Shown piece after piece: positions 16,777-23,592 of a stretch of 31,132 nt of DNA. Source of the DNA: CAZKFG01 sp964551985 (GTDB lineage Bacteria; Bacillota; Negativicutes; Acidaminococcales; JAISLQ01); assembly GCA_964551985.1 (NCBI GenBank), contig CAZKFG010000022.1:1-31132 (forward strand), read 5' to 3'. How positions within the stretch are numbered: position 1 is the stretch's first letter; every line of letters starts with the position of its first letter. The translations under genes were made by a program, and so were the position numbers. A model generated the notes under the pieces. That model did no database searches, was not told the DNA's origin, and worked only from the letters and a program-made list of their open reading frames with translations.

Positions 16777-16928
16777 TTTTTTGCTCCAATCACTAATAAT
16801 TATATTACCCATTATAACAATAAAATTAAAACTATAAAAGTAGTTTTTAAAATTACCATAACAAACTACTAAACTTTAAAAAAATAAATTAGAATTTTAC
16901 TTTTGTAAAATGTAACATTATTAAACCA

Positions 16929-16957
16929 TTGTTTTTTACTAATAACTGATGTATAAT
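16929..16957 (+). promoter_or_regulatory. Promoter of the diguanylate cyclase gene
   Basis: TTGTTT (16929-16934), 17 bases, TATAAT (16952-16957), giving a leader of about 55 bases before the ATG at 17022. The rest of the 16813-17021 gap is AT-rich, with no further structure I can support. Confidence 0.55.
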
Positions 16958-17021
16958 CTAATAGGTAGAAAAACTGATAAGGCAACTTAACGATGCACTT
17001 TTAAATTAAAGGATTAACTAA

Positions 17022-18410
17022 ATGCTCAAGAAAAAAATCTTTTTATTTTTTATTTTTATAACATCTTTAATTTTCTTTAATAAAATACTTATTGACAATC
17101 GCATAAATGAAACAGTGTATGCTTTAAAAATGATTGCCAACAACGCCTCTGATCGACTAGATAGTGCTAAATCGCTAGTTGAAATAGCCGCTATCTCAGA
17201 AGATGTATCAAGGCGTCCAGCGATTGATGCCGAATGGTTTTTACGCAAAATTGTGCGTTCTGACGAGAAAATGTGGTCGCATTTTTTGATGACTGATACT
17301 CTTGGCACAGAATATGTCCATACAGAAGGCGAACAGTATTACGGCGTTTCGCTTGCCAATCGTGATTATTATTATGTTCCTAACAGTCAAAATAAAACTA
17401 TTATTGCCTTGCCAATTCATTCTGTTAGTACAGGCAGAAAAATAATTGCCATTGGCACACCCGTATACGAAAACATGCAAAAAAAAGCAGTACTTGTAGG
17501 CTTTATTCATTTGCATTATGTATCGGCAATTTTAAATGAAAACTTTTTATCTTCAGATACTTATATAACAATGATAAACCCCGATGGAATGATATCTGCT
17601 CATCCAAATGATATGTATGTCTTGTCAAAAAATTTTTCTGAAATCTACTCTAAGCCCCTTCAAGAACATATTTTAAATCAAAAAAGCGGTTACACAATAG
17701 CTCTAGAACACGGCATGCCTTATTTATTTACTTTTATGCCACTTAGAAATCTACCTCTTATTATTATTTCCGTATCACCTTTAATAGAAGTATTCTCAAG
17801 TATTATAATTATAAATATCATCTTGTTGATCATACTTGGTGGATTTTATCTATTATATCGCTTTAGGAAAAAATTGCATCTTACAACAAAATACGCTAAA
17901 CGTATGGAAAATCAAGCTACAATAGACAAATTAACAGGACTTAAAAATAGACGTTATCTAGAGAACCTTTCAATTGAAAAATTCTGCAAAGAGGGCTTTT
18001 GCGTAATATTTTTTGATATAGATGATTTTAAAGATTTTAACGACCTACACGACCACAACTATGGCGATAGTGTCTTGAGATTTGTCGGCAAGATGATTTT
18101 ACTTCATACAAGACCCTATCAAGATGTCGGCATTCGTTATGGTGGTGATGAATTTTTAATTTTACTGAAAGACACCAAAAAAGATGATGCCGAAAAAATA
18201 GCACAAAGATTGCAAGAACATTTGGCAACATATATTGATAAAGACGAATTGGCAAATCCTATTTATATAAGCTGTGGCATTGCTTATGGTAAAAACAAAC
18301 CACAATCACTAGCAACGACAATTGTCAATGCAGATAGCGCTGTATACAAATCTAAAAAAGCTGGTAAAAATACTATTACAATATACCAAGAAGATGAGGA
18401 TCAAGAATAA
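17022..18410 (+). CDS. Membrane diguanylate cyclase with extracytoplasmic Cache sensor
   Basis: Makes cyclic di-GMP from two GTP in response to an outside signal. TM1 is at residues 4-20, and a dCache-type sensor (about 25-255) contains the typical LANRDYYYVP and ITMINPDGMISAHP. TM2 lies at about 258-280, followed by a short linker and a GGDEF domain (about 300-455). The active site is intact: FFDIDDFKDFND and RYGGDEF (GGDEF at 374-378). The inhibitory I-site is imperfect: RPYQD stands where RxxD is expected, so the Arg is shifted by one. SD AAAGGAT precedes the ATG. No EAL or PilZ gene is nearby. It stands alone, with its own promoter and a strong terminator that includes its stop codon. Confidence 0.93.
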   Translation: MLKKKIFLFFIFITSLIFFNKILIDNRINETVYALKMIANNASDRLDSAKSLVEIAAISEDVSRRPAIDAEWFLRKIVRSDEKMWSHFLMTDTLGTEYVHTEGEQYYGVSLANRDYYYVPNSQNKTIIALPIHSVSTGRKIIAIGTPVYENMQKKAVLVGFIHLHYVSAILNENFLSSDTYITMINPDGMISAHPNDMYVLSKNFSEIYSKPLQEHILNQKSGYTIALEHGMPYLFTFMPLRNLPLIIISVSPLIEVFSSIIIINIILLIILGGFYLLYRFRKKLHLTTKYAKRMENQATIDKLTGLKNRRYLENLSIEKFCKEGFCVIFFDIDDFKDFNDLHDHNYGDSVLRFVGKMILLHTRPYQDVGIRYGGDEFLILLKDTKKDDAEKIAQRLQEHLATYIDKDELANPIYISCGIAYGKNKPQSLATTIVNADSAVYKSKKAGKNTITIYQEDEDQE

Positions 18411-18440
18411 TAAAAGCCCTGCATAGCAGGGCTTTTATTA
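18408..18440. terminator. Bidirectional terminator between convergent genes
   Basis: A 15-base-pair perfect stem with an ATA loop. Its left arm begins with the TAA stop of the cyclase gene and contains AAAAGCCCTGC; its right arm contains GCAGGGCTTTT. The As and Ts on either side of the GC core act as U-tract in both directions. The opposite gene ends at 18443. Confidence 0.9.
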
Positions 18441-18442
18441 TA

Positions 18443-19063
18443 TTATTTTTTAGTTTCTGTCGTTATAGTAGCCTCATTTTTATCTTTATCATCTGCTACT
18501 TGCTCTTTTGCATTAGGCTGTTGCTCTAGTTCTTCTTTAAGTAGTTTTGCCCACTCTTGTACTATTTCTGCTGGTATCGTATAAGTCTCTTTACCACGCG
18601 GTGAAAAATTGACTTGAACAAGCAGTGGCTTTGCCTTTTCTATCGCCGCAACAGTCATTGATGGAAGTTCTTTAAAACCAGTTCTTGCTGTTGGCACTGT
18701 AGAAAAGCCAATTCCACTTACAACATTTGGTCTAAGTGGCAAAGCATTTACATAAACAGGAGTTACTTGTATATCAAAACTGTCACCAAGTCCTTGACCT
18801 TGTGGCAAAGTAAAATTAAGTAAAAAATATGTTTCTATCTGTACTCTTTTATCTTTACTTGTTACAACCCCTTTGAGTGGTTTAAACATTTTAACTAAAG
18901 CTATAGAGTGCATATTACGCTGATCATCAGTAAACATATATTTACTTGTATAGGTAACAGCGCCTGTAAACGGCTCTACTGCCCGTACTATCTCGGCAGA
19001 ACAAACACTTGTTGCCATAAACATCACAACAAAAAAAACAATGGACAAAATTTTCTTATTCAT
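18443..19063 (-). CDS. Secreted protein of unknown function
   Basis: I do not recognise this family. The 206-residue product has a clear signal peptide (1-23, cleavage likely after VCSA). A C21 in the signal is not a good lipobox because Val precedes it. The mature part looks beta-rich (MHSIALVKMFKPLKG, QIETYFLLNFTLP, DSFDIQVTPVYVNALPLRP), then SPRGKETYTIPAEIVQEWAKLL, which looks like a helix. It ends in a highly charged, disordered-looking tail of about 30 residues. It starts at ATG 19063 with AGGAGGG 4 bases upstream, and it has its own promoter divergent from tag. It is probably a periplasmic or surface protein. Context gives no function. Confidence 0.8.
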   Translation of the reverse strand: MNKKILSIVFFVVMFMATSVCSAEIVRAVEPFTGAVTYTSKYMFTDDQRNMHSIALVKMFKPLKGVVTSKDKRVQIETYFLLNFTLPQGQGLGDSFDIQVTPVYVNALPLRPNVVSGIGFSTVPTARTGFKELPSMTVAAIEKAKPLLVQVNFSPRGKETYTIPAEIVQEWAKLLKEELEQQPNAKEQVADDKDKNEATITTETKK

Positions 19064-19100
19064 AAAACCCTCCTGACAAAACTTATATTACTAATTATCC

Positions 19101-19128
19101 ATTATAAAAACAATAAAATCAAGTCCAA
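19101..19128 (-). promoter_or_regulatory. Promoter of the 18443-19063 secreted-protein gene
   Basis: On the minus strand there is TTGGAC (19128-19123), 16 bases, then TATAAT (19106-19101), about 38 bases before the ATG. It is back to back with the tag promoter. Confidence 0.55.
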
Positions 19129-19138
19129 AAACTTTAAA

Positions 19139-19166
19139 TTGCTCTTATAAAATGTTAAAGTATAAA
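19139..19166 (+). promoter_or_regulatory. Promoter of tag
   Basis: TTGCTC (19139-19144), 16 bases, TATAAA (19161-19166), about 17 bases before the tag ATG and just ahead of its AAAGGAG site. The 5' leader would be very short. Confidence 0.45.
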
Positions 19167-19183
19167 GAAAAAGGAGTTTTACA

Positions 19184-19747
19184 ATGAAAAAAAGATGCGA
19201 CTGGGCGGGAGAAGATCCAATATACATAGAATATCACGACAACGAGTGGGGCGAGCCTATAAAAGACGACGATAGATTGCTATTTGAATTTTTATCACTC
19301 GAAGGAATGCAGGCAGGACTAAGCTGGATAACCATTTTAAAAAAACGTTCTAATTTCAAAAAAGCATTTGCTGATTTTGACCCTGAAATTATCGCACGCT
19401 TTACCGACAAAGATGTAGAGCGGCTGCTCAGTGATAGCAGCATTGTCCGCAATCGTTTGAAGATCCTCTCAATAATAAATAATGCTAAAATTTTTTTACA
19501 GCTGCAACAAGAATTTGGCAGTTTTTCAAACTATATTTGGTGCTTTACCGAAAACAAGACAATTAAAAACAGTTTTTCTGACATCAGCCAAATACCTGCT
19601 AAAACAGATTTGTCTGACAAAATGAGTAAAGATTTAAAAAAACGTGGTTTTAAATTTGTCGGCTCGACAATTTGTTATGCATTTATGCAAGCGGTTGGAA
19701 TGGTAAACGACCACTTAACATACTGTTATAAATATGCTAAGGAGTGA
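19184..19747 (+). CDS. tag: DNA-3-methyladenine glycosylase I
   Basis: Excises 3-methyladenine from alkylated DNA in base excision repair. The 187-residue protein matches the Tag family throughout. Zinc-snap ligands C5 (KRCDW), H18 (YHDNEWG), H177 and C181 (NDHLTYC) correspond to C4, H17, H175 and C179 of E. coli Tag. The active-site Glu is E40 in LEGMQAGLSW. SD AAAGGAG precedes the ATG. The next gene starts 4 bases after the stop, and its ribosome site overlaps the tag stop, so they are co-transcribed although no functional link is obvious. Confidence 0.96.
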   Translation: MKKRCDWAGEDPIYIEYHDNEWGEPIKDDDRLLFEFLSLEGMQAGLSWITILKKRSNFKKAFADFDPEIIARFTDKDVERLLSDSSIVRNRLKILSIINNAKIFLQLQQEFGSFSNYIWCFTENKTIKNSFSDISQIPAKTDLSDKMSKDLKKRGFKFVGSTICYAFMQAVGMVNDHLTYCYKYAKE

Positions 19748-19751
19748 TCAT

Positions 19752-20780
19752 ATGAAAAAACTTTTTGTTGCTTTTTTAATTTTTTTCGCTGCAAACACTA
19801 CCTTTGCCCAACCAAAAGAGTTAGCTCCAGATGTTTTAGCATTACTGGGTTTTTATCAAACACAAGGATATAACTTTATTATAAGAGAAAATAACGGCGA
19901 ACTTGAGCTTTTATACTATGTAAGAGATGGCGATTATGCCTTTTCTAAAGCAAATATTTTCCAAATGCAAAAAGAGCGTTATGACGAATATACAATCATC
20001 GCGACAAATCCGCGCGAATACTCCAACAAACTTACAGCCAAATTTGAGCGAGACAAAAACGGCAAAGCCATTACTTGCATAATTGATAAAATTCGCTATA
20101 CAAGAGCATTTTTCCCCAATGAAAACAACAATCCGTTTACAATAAAATTAGTTAAACCACTATCAGAACTTTCTGCCCAAGCACTTTTAGCTCCTGAACC
20201 TAAGCAAAACGACAAACTACTAAGCGCAGAGCTTGTCGATATTGCAAAATTAAATTCTACTATAAAAATTGCTTTGCCTTACGCCGCAGCAAACAACCCG
20301 TTTGGTCAACCTCTATACGAACAAAATAAAGCTGTATTGGACAAAAACGCTGCACTTGCACTAATCGACGCTCACAGTAAACTAAAAGATTTTGGCTATG
20401 GAATAGTAGTGTTGGATTCTTACAGACCATGGTATTTGACTAAAGCTGCTTTTGATGCTCTACCAGAAGGTCAAAAACATCTTTTAGATAACCCACAAAT
20501 AGGTTCTAAGCACAACACTGCCCTTGCAGTTGATGTTACTTTATACGATTTGGCAACAGGTCAAACACTTGATATGATAAGCGGTTTTGACGAGCCATCT
20601 TTGCAAGCTTACAGCAAATTTCAAGGTTCAACAACACAAAAACGTCAATTAAGAGATTTGCTCGTTTTATTCATGCAAAATGCCGGATTTACTACAGTCA
20701 CTCATGAATGGTGGCATTTTGACTACAAAAATATTGATAACTACCGACTTTTAAACAAGAAAATTGCTCAAGTAAATTAA
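19752..20780 (+). CDS. Secreted M15D (VanX-type) D-Ala-D-Ala dipeptidase-like protein with an extra N-terminal domain
   Basis: Likely a zinc dipeptidase or carboxypeptidase acting on D-Ala-D-Ala or related peptides outside the cytoplasm. A signal peptide (1-19, ending TFA) is followed by an extra beta-rich domain (about 25-135), with repeated short strands resembling DUF3471-type modules. The VanX-type domain (about 160-342) keeps all key residues: R225 (LDSYRPW), H254 and D261 in GSKHNTALAVD, and E319 and H322 in EWWHF. I start at ATG 19752, which has AAGGAG 8 bases upstream; an earlier ATG would place charged residues before the signal. Classical VanX is cytoplasmic and about 200 residues, so export and the extra domain point to murein peptide recycling rather than vancomycin resistance. 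No vanHA genes are present. Confidence 0.87.
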   Translation: MKKLFVAFLIFFAANTTFAQPKELAPDVLALLGFYQTQGYNFIIRENNGELELLYYVRDGDYAFSKANIFQMQKERYDEYTIIATNPREYSNKLTAKFERDKNGKAITCIIDKIRYTRAFFPNENNNPFTIKLVKPLSELSAQALLAPEPKQNDKLLSAELVDIAKLNSTIKIALPYAAANNPFGQPLYEQNKAVLDKNAALALIDAHSKLKDFGYGIVVLDSYRPWYLTKAAFDALPEGQKHLLDNPQIGSKHNTALAVDVTLYDLATGQTLDMISGFDEPSLQAYSKFQGSTTQKRQLRDLLVLFMQNAGFTTVTHEWWHFDYKNIDNYRLLNKKIAQVN

Positions 20781-20793
20781 ACTATGTTATAAT
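20764..20793 (+). promoter_or_regulatory. Candidate promoter of the folate operon
   Basis: TTGCTC (20764-20769, inside the end of the previous gene), 18 bases, TATAAT (20788-20793). The -10 is perfect and the -35 weak. It leaves a leader of about 25 bases, with no room for a riboswitch. Confidence 0.5.
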
Positions 20794-20824
20794 AAAAGTT
20801 ATACTTAACCCAAGGAGGACAAAA

Positions 20825-21187
20825 ATGTTTTTAATAAAAGAATTTGAATTTGACTCGGCACACTTTCTGCCACGATATAAAGGTAAATGTGAAAACCTGC
20901 ACGGTCACACCTATAAACTTGTCGTTAAACTAGAAGGGACACCTGCGCACGAAGGCATGATAATGGATTTTGTTGAATTCAAAGAAATCGTCAAAACAAA
21001 AGTAATCGAAAAAATAGACCACGTCTGCATAAACGATATACTAGAACAACCATCTGCCGAAAATATGAGCGTCTGGATTTGGCAAAATCTAGAAAAAGAG
21101 CTAAAAAGAGACAACTGCCACCTCTATGAAATAGAACTTTGGGAAACTCGCACAAGCGGCGTTTGCTATCGAGGAGAAAAATTGTAA
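20825..21187 (+). CDS. 6-pyruvoyltetrahydropterin synthase-like protein, PTPS-III type (probable FolB bypass)
   Basis: Small pterin enzyme of 120 residues. Zinc ligands are H13, H26 and H28 (SAHFLPR and CENLHGH). C22 is the usual catalytic Cys and is followed by E23. D65-H66 (IDHVCIND) and E107 (LWETRTSGV) complete the site. PTPS paralogues with a Glu in place of or beside this Cys (PTPS-III) convert dihydroneopterin to 6-hydroxymethyl-dihydropterin and complement folB mutants. The gene heads folE2-folP-folK, no folB is present, and no queC or queE lies nearby, so a folate role is preferred over QueD (queuosine). C-E-x-x-HGH also occurs in some QueD proteins, so a dual role is possible. SD AAGGAGG is strong. 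It overlaps folE2 (TAATG). Confidence 0.88.
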   Translation: MFLIKEFEFDSAHFLPRYKGKCENLHGHTYKLVVKLEGTPAHEGMIMDFVEFKEIVKTKVIEKIDHVCINDILEQPSAENMSVWIWQNLEKELKRDNCHLYEIELWETRTSGVCYRGEKL

Positions 21188-21957
21188 TGAAAGATGTCCA
21201 AGGACAAAAAGACGTAAGACGCGTGCCACTCAAACATGTCGGCATTAGAAACCTTGCCTGGCCGATAACATTAAAAGACCGTGATCACGGCACGCAAAAC
21301 ACTGTCGGTAATATCTCTATTGCGGTCGATTTACCGCACGATGCCAGAGGTACACATATGAGCCGTTTTGTTGAATGCTTGCAAAACGTAGATGTAATCT
21401 CGCCAAAAAACTTAGAAAATATATTAGACGATTTAAAAAGGCGACTTGGCGCGCAAAAAGCTATGATAGAAATAGATTTTCCCTATTTCATATATAAAAA
21501 AGCACCTGTAAGCGGACTGTGTGCTCCTCTTGATTTAAATTGCGTTTATATAGCGGAAAAATCTGACAACTATTCACTTAAAATAAAAGTAGATACACCT
21601 ATCTTGACGCTTTGCCCCTGTTCTAAAGAAATAAGTCAATATGGCGCTCACAACCAAAGGGCAATAGCCTCAATAGAAGTTATTACAACAGGGCTTGTCT
21701 GGATAGAACAAATAGCTGAAATCGCCGCGTCTGGTGGCTCTAGCGAAGTTTATTCACTTTTAAAGCGCCCAGATGAAAAACAAATAACCGAGCAATCCTA
21801 CGAGCAGCCGCGCTTTGTCGAAGACGCTGTCCGTGAAATCGCCTTAAAGCTAGAAGAAAACCAAAAAATAAATTGGTACAAAGTAACAGTTGACAGTATG
21901 GAGAGCATACACAACCACAACGCTTTTGCTTGCGTAGAAAAAGGATGGTTTGAGTGA
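21187..21957 (+). CDS. folE2: GTP cyclohydrolase FolE2 (type IB)
   Basis: Converts GTP to dihydroneopterin triphosphate, the first step of folate synthesis, using metals other than zinc when needed. The 256-residue protein has the FolE2 signature TLCPCSKEISQYGAHNQRA (141-159), an early VGIRNLAWPI motif, GTHMSRFVE and a closing SMESIHNHNAFA. The start is ATG 21187, sharing a base with the PTPS stop; an upstream in-frame ATG inside PTPS (21139) is rejected because the conserved family N-terminus begins near 21187. It overlaps folP by GTGA. Choosing FolE2 over zinc-dependent FolE often reflects growth under zinc limitation; whether Zur controls it here is unknown. Confidence 0.95.
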   Translation: MKDVQGQKDVRRVPLKHVGIRNLAWPITLKDRDHGTQNTVGNISIAVDLPHDARGTHMSRFVECLQNVDVISPKNLENILDDLKRRLGAQKAMIEIDFPYFIYKKAPVSGLCAPLDLNCVYIAEKSDNYSLKIKVDTPILTLCPCSKEISQYGAHNQRAIASIEVITTGLVWIEQIAEIAASGGSSEVYSLLKRPDEKQITEQSYEQPRFVEDAVREIALKLEENQKINWYKVTVDSMESIHNHNAFACVEKGWFE

Positions 21958-23129
21958 TTTTACCTATAAATATTAACCTATTACAAAGAGAGTTGCAAAA
22001 AATCGACGTGCACCCAGCGAGTATAAATATATTTGAAAACCGCTCGCAAATACTACCACTTAAAATTCTAGCTGTCAGAACACCGGCAGCAAATATAATA
22101 AAACAAGAACTACTCAGCTCTGGCGGCGACTGCGCTATTAATAGACATTGCATAACAGGAAAAATTGACCATACAGACATACTCCTTTTGGGTACAAAAA
22201 AACACTACTACGAACTTATAAAAAAGCTTGAAAAAATGCCTTTTTTCGGACTGCAACAGCTAAGGCAAAATTTGCAAGATTATCTAGACAGCCAATCTGT
22301 TACTACAACACTCGCCAGCGGCAAAACACTTGATTACTCTGATGTAATGCTGATGGGCATAATCAACATGACAGATGACTCTTTTTACGAACAATCAAGG
22401 CAAAAAGACGAACAATCCGCCCTAAAAACAGCCCAAACAATGGTTTTGGACGGTGCCAGTATTTTAGACATCGGCGGCCAATCGACAAGACCAAGAGCTA
22501 AAATAATTGATTGGCAAGAAGAAGCAAAAAGAGTAGTGCCAATAATCAAACAAATTAAAAAACACTTTCCAGAGAGCATAATCTCTATCGATAGCTTTAA
22601 CCCCGAAACTTTAGAACAAGCACTAGACGCTGGTGGGGATATAATAAATGATATAACAGGCGCGAGTAATCCTAAAGTAATCGCACTTGCCAAAAGTTAC
22701 AACGTGCCCATAATTATAATGCACATGCAAGGCGACGTCCAAACAATGCAAGATAACCCTACCTACTCTGATGTAACAGCCCAAGTATGGCAATTTTTGC
22801 AAGATAGAGTAAGTACACTTATAAAAAACGAGATACAAAAAGATAAAATCATTATCGACCCTGGCATTGGTTTTGGCAAAACCCTAGAGCACAATATCTC
22901 TTTGATTAAAAATCTAAACGCCTTTACAAGCCTTAACCTACCAATTTTGCTCGGCGCATCAAGAAAATCAATGATAGGTCAACTGCTTGGCGACATATCG
23001 GCAAAAGACCGCCTTGAAGGTACAATTGCACTTACCTGTCAAGCTATAAACAAAGGTGTGAACATTTTTAGAGTACACGATGTCAAACAAAACGCTATGG
23101 CAATAAAAATATTTGAGGCAGTAAAATAA
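21954..23129 (+). CDS. folP: Dihydropteroate synthase with N-terminal extension
   Basis: Joins 6-hydroxymethyl-dihydropterin pyrophosphate to p-aminobenzoate. Residues about 130-391 are the TIM-barrel DHPS: MGIINMTDDSF (134-144), DIGGQSTRP (172-180), ISIDSF, INDITGAS, IIIMHMQG, DPGIGFGKTLEHN, LGASRKSMIG and a final RVHDV. About 125 residues precede it as an uncharacterised extension that other Firmicutes FolP proteins also carry. The first loop is unusual: the family NVTPDSFSDGG appears here as NMTDDSFYEQS, although the metal-binding Asn (138) is kept. The start is GTG 21954, overlapping the folE2 stop (GTGA); it overlaps folK (TAATG). Confidence 0.94.
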   Translation: MILPININLLQRELQKIDVHPASINIFENRSQILPLKILAVRTPAANIIKQELLSSGGDCAINRHCITGKIDHTDILLLGTKKHYYELIKKLEKMPFFGLQQLRQNLQDYLDSQSVTTTLASGKTLDYSDVMLMGIINMTDDSFYEQSRQKDEQSALKTAQTMVLDGASILDIGGQSTRPRAKIIDWQEEAKRVVPIIKQIKKHFPESIISIDSFNPETLEQALDAGGDIINDITGASNPKVIALAKSYNVPIIIMHMQGDVQTMQDNPTYSDVTAQVWQFLQDRVSTLIKNEIQKDKIIIDPGIGFGKTLEHNISLIKNLNAFTSLNLPILLGASRKSMIGQLLGDISAKDRLEGTIALTCQAINKGVNIFRVHDVKQNAMAIKIFEAVK

Positions 23130-23590
23130 TGGTAACAGCATACATCGCACTTGGCACAAACCTTGGCGACAAACAGCAAAATCTAAGTATCGCACTAGAA
23201 AAAATGCAACAACAAGGACTATCAGTACAAAAAATTTCAAACTTCGTCACAACTGCACCTTATGGCAGTGCTGCGACACAAGATTTTTTAAATGCTGTCT
23301 GCCAAGTTTTGACAGACCTTGAGCCAGAACAACTACTTGTAACACTCAAAACAATAGAAAAACAAATGGGTAGAACGAAAGTTGAGCGCTGGGGCAACAG
23401 GCTTATAGACCTAGACATAATTTTATATGATAACATAACCTATAAGAGCGAAAAACTTACAATTCCACACCAAGACATGCTAAAACGTCTATTCGTCTTA
23501 GAACCTTTAATGCAAATAACAAGTAGTAATTTTATTTTGCCAAACAACAAAACAATTGCTAAACAGATAAAAATCCTAAAGGAGTGTTAA
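23129..23590 (+). CDS. folK: 2-amino-4-hydroxy-6-hydroxymethyldihydropteridine pyrophosphokinase (HPPK)
   Basis: Transfers pyrophosphate from ATP to 6-hydroxymethyl-dihydropterin, supplying FolP. The 153-residue single-domain protein shows the expected motifs: YIALGTNLGD near the start, TTAPYGSAATQDFLNAV, KQMGRTKVERWGNRLIDLDIILYD (the HPPK signature with its Arg and paired Asp) and IPHQDMLKRLFVLEPL. The start is ATG 23129, inside the folP stop (TAATG). The following ATPase gene begins 2 bases after its stop, with a ribosome site inside the folK end. Confidence 0.96.
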   Translation: MVTAYIALGTNLGDKQQNLSIALEKMQQQGLSVQKISNFVTTAPYGSAATQDFLNAVCQVLTDLEPEQLLVTLKTIEKQMGRTKVERWGNRLIDLDIILYDNITYKSEKLTIPHQDMLKRLFVLEPLMQITSSNFILPNNKTIAKQIKILKEC

Positions 23591-23592
23591 TA

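Noticed and set aside
16958..17021. Possible c-di-GMP (GEMM) riboswitch in the leader of the diguanylate cyclase gene, suggested by GATAAGGCAACTT and ATGCAC
   Set aside because: The paired helices and the conserved GGGACGCAAAGCC part are not there; the leader is only about 55 bases.
19752..20780. Vancomycin resistance gene vanX
   Set aside because: No vanH or vanA/B ligase and no vanRS regulator nearby; the protein is exported and carries an extra domain.
20825..21187. QueD of queuosine synthesis as the primary function
   Set aside because: No queC, queE or queF nearby, and the operon is wholly folate. Kept only as an alternative because the Cys is still present.
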